Source of the DNA: Paractinoplanes polyasparticus
Lineage (GTDB): Bacteria > Actinomycetota > Actinomycetes > Mycobacteriales > Micromonosporaceae
Direction: 5' to 3'
DNA length: 64,000 nucleotides
NCBI RefSeq assembly: GCF_019710575.1
Contig: NZ_JAHWFK010000007.1
Span: 248,001 to 312,000 of the forward strand
Part shown: one piece after another, positions 1 through 7,952 of the stretch
Position numbering within the stretch: the stretch's first letter is position 1
Layout: the number at the start of each line of letters is the position of its first letter
The notes under the pieces: generated by a model
Databases searched by the model: none
The model's input: only the letters and a program-made list of their open reading frames with translations
Told to the model about the DNA's origin: nothing
Made by a program: the position numbers and the translations under genes

Positions 1-168
1 TCCGCGCCTACGTGGCGTAACTTGCAGACCAGCGGATTGTTGTAGAACGCGGTCGGAGAGCGGCGCCCGGGCGAGGCGTCCGACGCCATCCAGGTCATTA
101 CCGGCCGGCGGAGCGTCCTTCACGCGGAAGTCGGCGTCGGCCCGCTCGATGCCAGGAAGAGGGCAGCC

Positions 169-525
169 GTGTATCTGCCGATCACCACGCGCCAGCTGGC
201 TGATGGCACCGTCGAGATCGCACCCAGCGGTGAGATCGATCTCGACAACGCCCACGTGATGCGGGACGCCGTCAACGACGTGCTGACCAGCTCCACGCCG
301 GGCAAGATCTGCCTCGATCTGCAGCGGGTCATGCTGATCGACAGCATCGGCATCGGCATCCTGGTGGCCTGCTTCCACACGGCCGCCGCCAGCGGCATCA
401 AGCTCGTGGTGAGCCACCCCAGCCCCACGGTCTATCGCCAGCTCTGGGTGTCCGGCCTGGTAGGGCTGCTGGGCTGCGCCGAGCCGCCCTCGCCGCGCAC
501 ATCGGTGGGCCTGCGCCCGTCCTGA
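169..525 (+). CDS. STAS-domain anti-sigma factor antagonist
   Basis: A 118-residue single-domain STAS protein of the SpoIIAA/RsbV type. Such proteins bind anti-sigma kinases and release a sigma factor, and are switched by phosphorylation of a serine. The phosphoacceptor region reads LIDSIGIGIL around residues 64-73, the classic position of the regulated serine, and EIAPSGEIDLDNA near the N-terminus matches the first STAS strand. The GTG start at 169 has a purine-rich AGGAAGAG site ending about 7 nt upstream. No cognate RsbW-like kinase gene lies beside it, so the partner is unknown. A strong hairpin follows the stop. The 168 bases before the start show no complete gene. Confidence 0.85.
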   Translation: MYLPITTRQLADGTVEIAPSGEIDLDNAHVMRDAVNDVLTSSTPGKICLDLQRVMLIDSIGIGILVACFHTAAASGIKLVVSHPSPTVYRQLWVSGLVGLLGCAEPPSPRTSVGLRPS

Positions 526-533
526 CCCCGCAA

Positions 534-562
534 CCGGGCCGCCCCCCGAGGGAGCGGCCCGG
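534..562. terminator. Bidirectional hairpin terminator
   Basis: Perfect 9-bp inverted repeat CCGGGCCGC / GCGGCCCGG lying between the convergent STAS and MFS genes. There is no T-tract, as is common in high-GC actinobacteria. It probably ends both transcripts. Confidence 0.6.
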
Positions 563-594
563 CGTGCCTGCGGTCGATCGGTGCCCGCGGTATC

Positions 595-2280
595 TCAGTG
601 CAACGGGATTCCCGTCGCTGCCGCCTCCTCCTGCGCGCGCCGCTCGTCGCCGCTCAGGTTCGACAGCGGCTTCTCCTTGATGAACAGGACGGCGACGACC
701 GTCAGCGCGGCGATCGGAGCGCCGATCAGGAACAGCTCCGCCGTCGCCGTGCCGTAGATGTCCTTCACGATTTCGAGCACCTGCGGGGGCAGCGCGCTCA
801 CGTCAGGCACCTCGGCGCCGCCGCCGGCCGCTGCCGCGCCGCCCAACCTCTCGGCGAAGCCCGAGGTCACCTTGCTGGCCAGGACGGCGCCCAGGGCGCT
901 GACGCCGATCGCGCCACCCATGCTGCGGAAGAACGTCAGCGTCGAGGTGGCGGCGCCCAGCTCCGCCGCGGGCACGTCGTTCTGCGCGGCCAGCACCAGG
1001 TTCTGCATCAGCATGCCGACGCCGATGCCCAGCACCGCCATGTGCGCCGAGATGACCAGGACGCTGGTGGTCGCGCCGATCGTGCTCAGCAGCAGCATGC
1101 CGATCGTCATGATGATGGCCCCGGCGACCAGGTAGATCTTCCACTTGCCGGTCTTCGTGATAAGTGCTCCGGCAACGACCGAGGACACCAGCAGACCGAA
1201 AATCATCGGCAGGCTCATGAGGCCGGCGACCGTCGGGGACTTACCGAGCGCGACTTGGAAGTACTGCGACAGGAACACCGTGCCGCCGAACATGGCCACG
1301 CCGACCAGCACGCTGGCGATGATCGTCAGGGTCACGGTGCGGTTGCGGAAGATGCCGAGCGGGATGATCGGCTCCTCGGCGCGGGACTCGACCCACACCG
1401 CCAGCGCCAGCAGCACGACACCGCCGGCGACGAACGCCGCGGTCGCGCCGGACGCCCAGTCGAAGTGCTGCCCGGCCAGGGTCGACCAGATCAGCAGGGT
1501 GCTGACACCGGCCGTGATGAGGAAGGCGCCCAGCCAGTCGATCTTCACGCCGGGGCGTCGTACGGAAGGAAGGTGGAGGGTCTTCTGCAGCAGCGCGATC
1601 GCCGCGATCGAGAAGGGCACGCCGATGAAGAAGCACCAGCGCCAGCCCAGCCACGACGTGTCCACCATGACGCCGCCGATCAGCGGGCCGGCGATGGTCG
1701 CGACGCCGAAGACCGCACCGAACATGCCGGAGTAGCGGCCCATCTCGCGCGGCGGGATGATGGCCGCGAGCACGATGGTGGCCAGCGCGGTCATGCCGCC
1801 CGCGCCGATGCCCTGCACCACGCGGCTGACGATCAGCACGCCGACGTCGGGCGTGAAGCCGGCGATCAACGAGCCGGCCACGAACAGCAGCAGCGAGATC
1901 TGGATCAGCAGCTTCTTGTTGTACAGGTCGGCCAGCTTGCCCCAGAGCGGCACGGTGGCCGTCATCGCCAGCAGTTCGGTGGTGACGATCCAGGTGTAGA
2001 CGGACTGGCTGCCGTCGAGGTCGGCGATGATCCGCGGCAGCGCGTTGGAGACGACGGTCGAGGCCAGGATCGCGACGAACATGCCGAGCATGAGGCCGGA
2101 CAGCGCCTGGACGACCTCGCCGCGCGACATCCGGCCGCCGGAGATCCCGTCGGCCGCGGCGGCCCTGTCGGCCGCTTCCGCGGTGATCGGCACGCCGCCG
2201 AGCGTGACGGCGTCCTCGGCCACGGTGGCTTCCGCGCGGAGAGCCGGATCCGGTCGATCGGGCGGACTGGTGAGTGTCAT
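595..2280 (-). CDS. MFS drug exporter, DHA2 (EmrB/QacA) family
   Basis: A 561-residue proton-driven multidrug exporter of the plasma membrane. Its length and hydrophobicity fit a 14-helix DHA2 transporter. Near residue 100 it carries the loop LWGKLADLYNKK, the major-facilitator motif A equivalent, followed by VSRVVQGIGAGGM (motif C-like). The frame stays open through the upstream regulator, but the ATG at 2280 overlaps the stop of the tetR gene by four bases (ATGA), which fixes the start and implies translational coupling. The two genes form a regulator-pump operon, so the TetR protein is likely its repressor. The substrate cannot be read from sequence. Confidence 0.92.
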   Translation of the reverse strand: MTLTSPPDRPDPALRAEATVAEDAVTLGGVPITAEAADRAAAADGISGGRMSRGEVVQALSGLMLGMFVAILASTVVSNALPRIIADLDGSQSVYTWIVTTELLAMTATVPLWGKLADLYNKKLLIQISLLLFVAGSLIAGFTPDVGVLIVSRVVQGIGAGGMTALATIVLAAIIPPREMGRYSGMFGAVFGVATIAGPLIGGVMVDTSWLGWRWCFFIGVPFSIAAIALLQKTLHLPSVRRPGVKIDWLGAFLITAGVSTLLIWSTLAGQHFDWASGATAAFVAGGVVLLALAVWVESRAEEPIIPLGIFRNRTVTLTIIASVLVGVAMFGGTVFLSQYFQVALGKSPTVAGLMSLPMIFGLLVSSVVAGALITKTGKWKIYLVAGAIIMTIGMLLLSTIGATTSVLVISAHMAVLGIGVGMLMQNLVLAAQNDVPAAELGAATSTLTFFRSMGGAIGVSALGAVLASKVTSGFAERLGGAAAAGGGAEVPDVSALPPQVLEIVKDIYGTATAELFLIGAPIAALTVVAVLFIKEKPLSNLSGDERRAQEEAAATGIPLH

Positions 2281-2897
2281 CTCGTGACTTCCTCGTGAGT
2301 AGGCGCCAGGCCCTTCTCGAGAACCTCGAAGGTCTCCCGGACCAGGTCGTACAGGTTGTCGCCGGTGGTGGCCCACCGCATCATGGCGGTGCGGAAGGCG
2401 GCGCCGGTCAGGGTGGCGGCGAGTTGCGGGAACAGGTCGTCGGTGGACAGCCCGGTCCGGGCGGCAACGGCCACGACGGTTTCTTCCTCGGCGCACTCGC
2501 CCCGGGCGACCAGCAGCGGCAGCAGCGACGGGTTGCTCTTGATCACCCGGAGCCGGGTCAGCCAGAGGTCGCGTTCGCCCTGGATCTCGGCGATGTCCGC
2601 GCTCATGGCCTGGAGGATCGCCGGCACCAGCGGCACCCCGGCCGGCACCGCCAGCAGGCGGTCGTGCATCGACGGCCCGTGCGGCAGCGGCCCACCGAGC
2701 AGCGCGTCGTCCTTGGTGGCGAAGTAGTTGAAGAACGTGCGGGGCGAGACGTCGGCTGCCTCGCTGATGTCCTCGACCGTGACGTGCTCGAGGCCGCGCT
2801 CGTCGACCAGGCGCAGGGTCGCCGCCATCAGGGCCGCGCGCGTCTGCTGCTTCTTGCGATCGCGACGAGTCGGCGTCGCGGCTCCGGTTTCGGCCAC
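2277..2897 (-). CDS. TetR family transcriptional regulator
   Basis: A 206-residue one-component repressor. The N-terminal helix-turn-helix spans about residues 15-62 (TVEDISEAADVSPRTFFNYF, a canonical TetR recognition helix); the rest is the variable ligand-binding and dimerisation domain. It is first in an operon with the downstream MFS exporter and overlaps it by 4 bp. The GTG start at 2897 has no Shine-Dalgarno site. Instead a -10-like TAGCCT (2904-2909) ends 6 nt before it, which suggests a leaderless transcript. A perfect palindrome upstream (2919-2933) is a good autoregulatory operator. Confidence 0.92.
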   Translation of the reverse strand: MAETGAATPTRRDRKKQQTRAALMAATLRLVDERGLEHVTVEDISEAADVSPRTFFNYFATKDDALLGGPLPHGPSMHDRLLAVPAGVPLVPAILQAMSADIAEIQGERDLWLTRLRVIKSNPSLLPLLVARGECAEEETVVAVAARTGLSTDDLFPQLAATLTGAAFRTAMMRWATTGDNLYDLVRETFEVLEKGLAPTHEEVTR

Positions 2898-2903
2898 ACG
2901 GGC

Positions 2904-2950
2904 AGGCTAGCGTCAAAATTGCAGCGGCTGCAAACTTTTACCGACTGCAA
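2904..2950 (-). promoter_or_regulatory. tetR-MFS promoter with palindromic operator
   Basis: The perfect palindrome TTGCAGCGGCTGCAA (7-bp arms, 1-bp centre) is at 2919-2933. A further half-site CTGCAA lies at 2945-2950. The -10-like TAGCCT is at 2904-2909 on the minus strand, 6 nt before the GTG, and the palindrome lies in the -35/spacer region, where a bound TetR dimer would block polymerase. Operator function is inferred. Confidence 0.6.
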
Positions 2951-3060
2951 GTGACGCGCGTAACCCGGGGTGCCACCGCCTCCCCTCCCACCCCGGGACG
3001 TGGCGCGACGCTACGCGGTTGTCAAGGGTGGAGGACGGAGTTGTCCACAGGGGGGCGCGA

Positions 3061-3630
3061 TCAGGAGAGGCGCAGGAATTCGGTGCAGCGCGACCACAAC
3101 AGGTCGGTGGCCAGGTGGTCGTGGTCGGGCAGGTCCTCGTCCATCCACAGATGGCCCACGGCTGGATAGCGGTAGACCTCGAAAATCGCGCCCGCCGCAT
3201 CCATGGCGTCGGCCCAGCCGGTGATGGCGGGGGCCGGCACGAACTCGGGGTCGGGGTCGGCCACGTGCAGTTGAGCGCGCAGGCCGGGCGGGATCCGGGC
3301 GGCGGTGATCGCGGCGCCGGAGAGCAGCAGCAGGCCCGCGGTGTGCGGGCGCTCGGCCAGCAACTCGGCGGCCACGCCCGTACCCATGGAGAACCCGACC
3401 AGAACGGTGCGCGGTGGCATGTCCCGGAGCGTGGCCCGGGCCCGGCCGACGATCTCGGGCCAGCCCACCTTGTCGGCCAGCGCGGCCGCCTGCTCGAACG
3501 AATCCGCCGGCGGTAGCCCGTACAGATCGGGGGTCACGACGGTGTGGCCGGCCGCACGCAACCGCTCGGCCGCGCTGAGCACCGACGGCCGCAACCCGTA
3601 GAGGGAGTGGAAGATCGCGACCGACGCCAT
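3061..3630 (-). CDS. Dienelactone hydrolase family alpha/beta hydrolase
   Basis: A 189-residue cytosolic alpha/beta hydrolase. The nucleophile elbow is G-F-S-M-G with Ser81. Classical dienelactone hydrolases use Cys here, so this is the serine variant. Asp126 or Asp128 (VADPDP) and His161 (AVGHLW) complete a plausible triad. The natural substrate is unknown. The ATG at 3630 lacks a Shine-Dalgarno site, but CACCAT ends 6 nt upstream on the minus strand, compatible with a leaderless message. It is followed by a VOC gene on the same strand upstream, separated by about 25 bp. Confidence 0.85.
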   Translation of the reverse strand: MASVAIFHSLYGLRPSVLSAAERLRAAGHTVVTPDLYGLPPADSFEQAAALADKVGWPEIVGRARATLRDMPPRTVLVGFSMGTGVAAELLAERPHTAGLLLLSGAAITAARIPPGLRAQLHVADPDPEFVPAPAITGWADAMDAAGAIFEVYRYPAVGHLWMDEDLPDHDHLATDLLWSRCTEFLRLS

Positions 3631-3655
3631 GCGTCAATGGTGCCGCAGGGCCGAG

Positions 3656-4030
3656 TCAGGCGGCCTGGCGACTGCTGATCTTCAGGAGCAGGCCCTCGGG
3701 CGTGCGGACGTGAAGCTGCTCGCCGTAGTCCCGGTCGGTGCCGACCTCGTCGACCGGGACGCCGGCCCGGTGCAACTGGGACTCGAGCTCGGCCAGCGGC
3801 ATCGACGCGTCGAACGTCAGCTCGACCTTGTCCTCGCCGCGGTCGCGGTCGGGCGGCCGGGTGAGCAGGCCGATCTGGGTCGTGCCGAGCTGCATGAGCA
3901 CCCAGTCGGTGTCCTCGCCGCCGTGGATGATCTCGCCGCCCAGGTGGCGGTAGAACGCGATGGACGCGGCCAGGTCGTCCACATGCAGCATCGGGCGCAG
4001 CAGCAGCCCCGGATCCGTCGACGTCGCCAT
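3656..4030 (-). CDS. VOC/glyoxalase superfamily protein
   Basis: A 124-residue protein of the vicinal-oxygen-chelate fold, with two beta-alpha-beta-beta-beta halves. It begins RPMLHVDDLAASIAFYRHLGG, typical of glyoxalase/bleomycin-resistance/extradiol-dioxygenase proteins, and ends with the usual VRTPEGLLLKI strand. Metal-ligand positions are not all obvious, so it may bind a ligand rather than catalyse. The start has a GGGAGGAAG ribosome site on the minus strand. It could be transcribed with the downstream hydrolase gene. Function is unknown beyond the fold. Confidence 0.85.
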   Translation of the reverse strand: MATSTDPGLLLRPMLHVDDLAASIAFYRHLGGEIIHGGEDTDWVLMQLGTTQIGLLTRPPDRDRGEDKVELTFDASMPLAELESQLHRAGVPVDEVGTDRDYGEQLHVRTPEGLLLKISSRQAA

Positions 4031-4076
4031 GCCCGCTTCCTCCCTTTTGCCGGAATCTCTCGCGGAGGATCAACGA

Positions 4077-4544
4077 TCAGTCGTTCAGCTGGGTGTGCTC
4101 GATCTCGGCGAGAGCCGCGGTGAGGATCTCGTGCGGCGGGCGGACGCCGAGCAGATGGGCCAGCAGCAGCGCGGCGTGGCGGGTCAGCTCGTCGGCCTTG
4201 GGCGGCTCGGTCTCGTCGTCCAGCACCCCGAGGGCGGCGGCCAGCAGGTAGAGGACGACCATGGGGTCGGTCGCCGGATGCCAGGGGGCGGCCGAGCGTA
4301 CGCATTGCGCCAGCACCTCACGGACGGCGTCGCTGTCGAGACCGTCGGGGTGAGCCCGCTCGAGCAGCAGGCGGGTGGCTGTGCCGAGGATGAGACCGGT
4401 CTGGGCCGCGTCGAGCGTGGCCAGCGCGGCCGCCGCGGACTCGAAGGCCTCGCCGTCACGGGCCTGGGCCGCGACCACGGCCGTGGTGGCCGCGGCCGCG
4501 ATCGGCCGGGCCGGCGCCGGCAGGCGCCGCCAGTTGTGATCCAT
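4077..4544 (-). CDS. Hypothetical alpha-helical protein
   Basis: A 155-residue protein rich in Ala and Leu, predicted all-helical, with no signal peptide, clear membrane segment or motif I recognise. Codon use and GC match the neighbours, so it is likely a real gene. Its ATG at 4544 is preceded by TAGGGT exactly 6 nt upstream (4551-4556 on the minus strand), a leaderless promoter arrangement. It is divergent from the beta-lactamase-fold gene, and the two start codons are only 34 bp apart. Confidence 0.6.
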   Translation of the reverse strand: MDHNWRRLPAPARPIAAAATTAVVAAQARDGEAFESAAAALATLDAAQTGLILGTATRLLLERAHPDGLDSDAVREVLAQCVRSAAPWHPATDPMVVLYLLAAALGVLDDETEPPKADELTRHAALLLAHLLGVRPPHEILTAALAEIEHTQLND

Positions 4545-4578
4545 GCCAGGACCCTAACGACCTGGCAGGGTGGGACCC

Positions 4579-5775
4579 ATGCCGAGTCAACTCCAGAAAG
4601 CCATGGCCGCGCGGGTCGAGCGCGGCGATTTTCCCGGACTCGTGGCCCTGGTGGCCCGCGGCGACGACGTGTGGGTCGAGACGGCCGGCGTCACCGAGTT
4701 CGGCGGCGATGTGCCGATGCGCCGCGACACGCTGTTCCGCATCACCTCGATGACCAAGCCCGTGCTGGCCGCCGTCACGATGATGCTGGCCGAGGACGAC
4801 GTGCTGGACCTGGAGGAGCCGGTCGCCCGGTTCCTGCCCGAGCTGGCCGGCCAGCAGGTGCTGGTCCGCCCGGACGCCCCGCTCGAGGCCACGGTCCCGC
4901 CCGAGCGCCCGGTCACCGTGGAGGATCTGCTGACCTTCACGCTCGGCTTCGGCATCGTGGTCGACCCCGAGGGCGAGTTCGACCCGCCGTACCCGATCGT
5001 GCAGGCCTGGCGCGATCTCGACCTGCGGCTGGCCGAACCCGAGCCGCGCACCGGGCTCGGCCCCGACGAGTGGATCCGGCGTTTCGGGTCGCTGCCGCTG
5101 ATCCACCAGCCGGGGGAGCAGTGGATGTACAACGCCGGCACCCAGGTGCTCGGCGTGCTGCTGGCCCGGGCCTCCGGTCGGCCCCTCGGCGAGCTGCTGC
5201 AGGAGCGGCTGTTCGCACCCCTCGGCATGCGTGACACCGGCTTCTGGCAGCCCGCCGACCGGGTCGCCGGGCTGCCGGTCCACTACCAGACCGACAGCGC
5301 GACCGGCCGGTTGAGCCGTTCCGAGATCGAGCCGCTCGAGGTGTGGAGCGCCCCGCCGGCGTTCCCGAACGGGTCGGCCGGCCTGCTGTCGACGGCCGAC
5401 GACTATCTGGCCTTCGCCCGCCTGCTGCTCGACGGCGGCGTCCACGGCGGCACCCGGCTGCTTTCCGAGAAGTCCGTGGCCGCGATGACCACCAACCACC
5501 TCACCGACGAGCAGATCGCCGGCGGCGGCTTCTTCCTCGACGGCCAGGGCTGGGGCTACGGGCTCGCCGTGACGGTGCGCGACGACGAGGTGGGCGGCCC
5601 CGGTCGCTACGGCTGGGCCGGCGGGTACGGCACCGACTGGTTCACCGACCCGCGGGAAGATTTGATCTTCATTGTGCTCAGCCAGGTCAGCGATCTGCTG
5701 TGGAACGGCGCGCTGCCCGAGTTCAGTAAGCTGGCCTACGGAACGGGGCGGGAGCGGCCAGGGGAGGCTCGATGA
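4579..5775 (+). CDS. Serine hydrolase, beta-lactamase/class C fold
   Basis: A 398-residue member of the beta-lactamase (PF00144) family, which includes esterases, D-aminopeptidases and penicillin-binding-like enzymes. The catalytic S-x-x-K is Ser57-Met-Thr-Lys60. The second motif is Tyr184-Asn185 (MYNAG), in the short Y-N form seen in esterase-like members. There is no signal peptide, so a cytosolic esterase role is likelier than antibiotic hydrolysis. I chose the ATG at 4579 over the GTG at 4570 because CAGGGT lies 7 nt upstream (leaderless) and overlaps a GGGTGGG purine stretch. The stop overlaps the next ATG (ATGA). Confidence 0.88.
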   Translation: MPSQLQKAMAARVERGDFPGLVALVARGDDVWVETAGVTEFGGDVPMRRDTLFRITSMTKPVLAAVTMMLAEDDVLDLEEPVARFLPELAGQQVLVRPDAPLEATVPPERPVTVEDLLTFTLGFGIVVDPEGEFDPPYPIVQAWRDLDLRLAEPEPRTGLGPDEWIRRFGSLPLIHQPGEQWMYNAGTQVLGVLLARASGRPLGELLQERLFAPLGMRDTGFWQPADRVAGLPVHYQTDSATGRLSRSEIEPLEVWSAPPAFPNGSAGLLSTADDYLAFARLLLDGGVHGGTRLLSEKSVAAMTTNHLTDEQIAGGGFFLDGQGWGYGLAVTVRDDEVGGPGRYGWAGGYGTDWFTDPREDLIFIVLSQVSDLLWNGALPEFSKLAYGTGRERPGEAR

Positions 5776-6134
5776 CCAGTCTCGACGCGGTGACGGCGTG
5801 GGTCGCCAACTACCGCAAGGCGTGGGAGTCCAACGATCCGCGGCACATCGCCGGCCTCTTCGCCTCCGACGCCGCCTATTTCACCGAGCCGTACGCGAAA
5901 CCGTGGCTCGGCCGGGACGCGATCGTCGCACAATGGTTGAAGATCAAGGATGATCCGGGCACCACGACCTTCGAGTGGCACCCGGTGCTGGTCACCGAGG
6001 ACCTCGCGATCATCGAGGCGACGACGCATTATCCGGACGACACCTACAGCAATTTGTGGGTGCTCCGGCTCGACAATTCGGGTCAGGCGCGCCAATTCAC
6101 CGAATGGTGGATGAAACATCCGCGCGACAAATGA
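5772..6134 (+). CDS. SnoaL-like/NTF2-fold protein
   Basis: A 120-residue protein of the NTF2-like cone fold: SnoaL-type cyclases, ketosteroid-isomerase-like enzymes and many small proteins of unknown role. VANYRKAWESNDPRHIAGLF followed by YFTEPYAKPWLGRDAI is the hallmark opening of this group. The start overlaps the preceding hydrolase stop by 4 bp, so the two are co-translated. It ends immediately next to the convergent CocE-like gene with no space for a terminator. The activity cannot be assigned. Confidence 0.85.
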   Translation: MTSLDAVTAWVANYRKAWESNDPRHIAGLFASDAAYFTEPYAKPWLGRDAIVAQWLKIKDDPGTTTFEWHPVLVTEDLAIIEATTHYPDDTYSNLWVLRLDNSGQARQFTEWWMKHPRDK

Positions 6135-7835
6135 TCATTCGGTCGCGGCGACCGGGACGGTCAGGCGCGATTGTGCGCAGTGGACGGTGTGGTCCTGCGG
6201 CCACAACGTGTGGGCCTCGGCCGGGGCGCCCGGCGTGCCGAGATTGCGGGCGAACCGGGGGAACGAGCCACCCGACACCTGTAGGCGCAGGCGGTGCCCG
6301 GCCGCGAGGCGGTGGAAGCACGGGTCGAGTACGAGCGACAGGCGCTGCACCTCGCCTGCAGGCACAGCCGGATCGAGCCGCAGCATGCAGTCGGCGAAGT
6401 TCCGGGAGCGGCCGCGCTGGTCGACGTCGCAGAGCCGGGCGAACACGTCCGCGTGGGCCGGGTCGACGGCCACGGCCAGTTCGAGCGTGGGCGAGCCGTT
6501 GACGTCGACGGCGGTCGGCAGCGGGTCGGTCGTGAAGGTGAGGACGTCGGGGCGGGCCTCCAGCCGGCGGTTGTCCTTCACGCCCATCGAGCCGGTGAGC
6601 GTACGCCCGCCTACGGTCGGCGTCGGGTCGGCCGGGTCGTAGCGGAAGCTCAGGGTCTCGCCCGCCGGCGACTCGAGCGGGGGCACGACAGCCGGGGGAG
6701 TTGCCGGCTCGCCGGCCACGGGCGGGGGAGTGGCCGACAGGGTCAGCGTGCCGTCGGCGTGCAGTTGGAAGACGGCCGGGGCCGACGCGGGTGGCCAGGA
6801 GGTCAGTCCGTGCCAGCGGCGCTCGCCGGTGCGGAAGACGTGCACCGCGGAGCGGCGGGCCCGCGGGCCCTCGGCCAGGTGCTGGTCGAGCCAGGCCAGG
6901 CTCTCGCGGGCCACCGTCGCGGCGCCCTGCAGACCCAGGTGGAGATGGGTCCACGGGCCGACGGTCAGGCCCACCTCGACGTCGCGGGCGCGCAGGGCCT
7001 CGTACTGCTGAAGGGTTTGCTCGAGGAAGAGGTCCTGCCATCCGCCGATCAGCAGCACCGGCGTCTCGACCTTGCTCAGCGCGCCGCCCGCCCGGTACGG
7101 CTGCCACCAGGGATCGTCGCCGTCGGGGTGGGAGAGCCACTCGCGGTACCAGGGCGCACGGCCGCGCAGCACCGGGTCGGCCGCGTCCGGCAACGGCAAC
7201 CCCTGCAGCGCGGGCCGGAGCCGCCGCGACGCCGAGATGCCGCTGGCCCCCCGGCGGAGCAGTCCGCCGTCCTCCTGATGGGCGATCATGTCGCTCCAGC
7301 CCAGGAAGTCGCCGACGGTGAACGCGCCGGTGCCGAAGACGGCCTCGCGGAAGTCGTGGGGAGCGACATAGACGACGGCTGCCCGCAGTTCCGGCGGCGG
7401 ATCCTGCAGGAGCGCCCACTGGTTCCAGCCCAGGTACGACGCGCCCAGGGTGGCCAGCCGGCCGTCGAACCACGGCTGTTCCCGCAGCCAGGCGACCGTG
7501 TCCTGGCCGTCCGCGGCCTCCTGGGCCATCGGCTCGAAGCGGCCGCCCGAGCCGAACGTGCCGCGCACACTCTGGATGATCACGTGGTAGCCGCGCGCCG
7601 CGAACAGGCGGCCGTTCAGCGCCGACGAGGGAAAGCCGCGGCCGTACGGCGTACGGATCAGAACGGTCCCCCGGGGCCGGGCGGTGACCGGCGCGAAGTG
7701 GTCGCCCCGCAGCACCACGCCGTCGCGCATCGGCGTTCGCACCGCCGCCGTCACGTAGTCGTTCGCCGCCGGGCTCTGCCGCACCAGGCGGCCGAGCGTG
7801 GCATCCGCGATTCGCTGCCGGATCGAGTTCGCCAT
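6135..7835 (-). CDS. CocE/NonD family hydrolase
   Basis: A 566-residue enzyme of the X-Pro dipeptidyl-peptidase S15/cocaine-esterase family. The N-terminal alpha/beta-hydrolase domain has VRTPMRDGVVL, the oxyanion-region tyrosine in RTPYGRGF, and the nucleophile in LGASYLGW. The C-terminal third is the jelly-roll domain (PF08530; it contains ELAVAVDPAHADVFARL and ends with a TVHC strand). Members hydrolyse esters or amides, and the substrate here is unknown. A clear AAGGAG ribosome site precedes the ATG at 7835. The gene diverges from the Ser/Thr kinase. Confidence 0.9.
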   Translation of the reverse strand: MANSIRQRIADATLGRLVRQSPAANDYVTAAVRTPMRDGVVLRGDHFAPVTARPRGTVLIRTPYGRGFPSSALNGRLFAARGYHVIIQSVRGTFGSGGRFEPMAQEAADGQDTVAWLREQPWFDGRLATLGASYLGWNQWALLQDPPPELRAAVVYVAPHDFREAVFGTGAFTVGDFLGWSDMIAHQEDGGLLRRGASGISASRRLRPALQGLPLPDAADPVLRGRAPWYREWLSHPDGDDPWWQPYRAGGALSKVETPVLLIGGWQDLFLEQTLQQYEALRARDVEVGLTVGPWTHLHLGLQGAATVARESLAWLDQHLAEGPRARRSAVHVFRTGERRWHGLTSWPPASAPAVFQLHADGTLTLSATPPPVAGEPATPPAVVPPLESPAGETLSFRYDPADPTPTVGGRTLTGSMGVKDNRRLEARPDVLTFTTDPLPTAVDVNGSPTLELAVAVDPAHADVFARLCDVDQRGRSRNFADCMLRLDPAVPAGEVQRLSLVLDPCFHRLAAGHRLRLQVSGGSFPRFARNLGTPGAPAEAHTLWPQDHTVHCAQSRLTVPVAATE

Positions 7836-7925
7836 GACGCTCCTTGATCAATTAATGCGGGGCCCGGAAACCATAGGCGTAATGCGAAAGCGAGCGCTAT
7901 TCGAGCCTTACTCGGATGTGCGATT

Positions 7926-7946
7926 TTCCGGCCGGAAGGGCAGACT
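7926..7946 (+). promoter_or_regulatory. Putative kinase promoter with palindrome
   Basis: The perfect 12-bp palindrome TTCCGGCCGGAA (7926-7937) lies just upstream of a -10-like CAGACT (7941-7946), which ends 6 nt before the GTG start of the kinase gene. This is consistent with a regulated leaderless promoter. Confidence 0.4.
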
Positions 7947-7952
7947 GCCACG

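Noticed and set aside
1..20. Possible last codons (RAYVA, then TAA) of a gene upstream of the window
   Set aside because: Too short to support as a feature.
595..2916. A 773-codon minus-strand frame that looks like a regulator-transporter fusion
   Set aside because: The first part reads the tetR gene in the wrong frame. The ATGA junction at 2277-2280 gives a normal two-gene operon.
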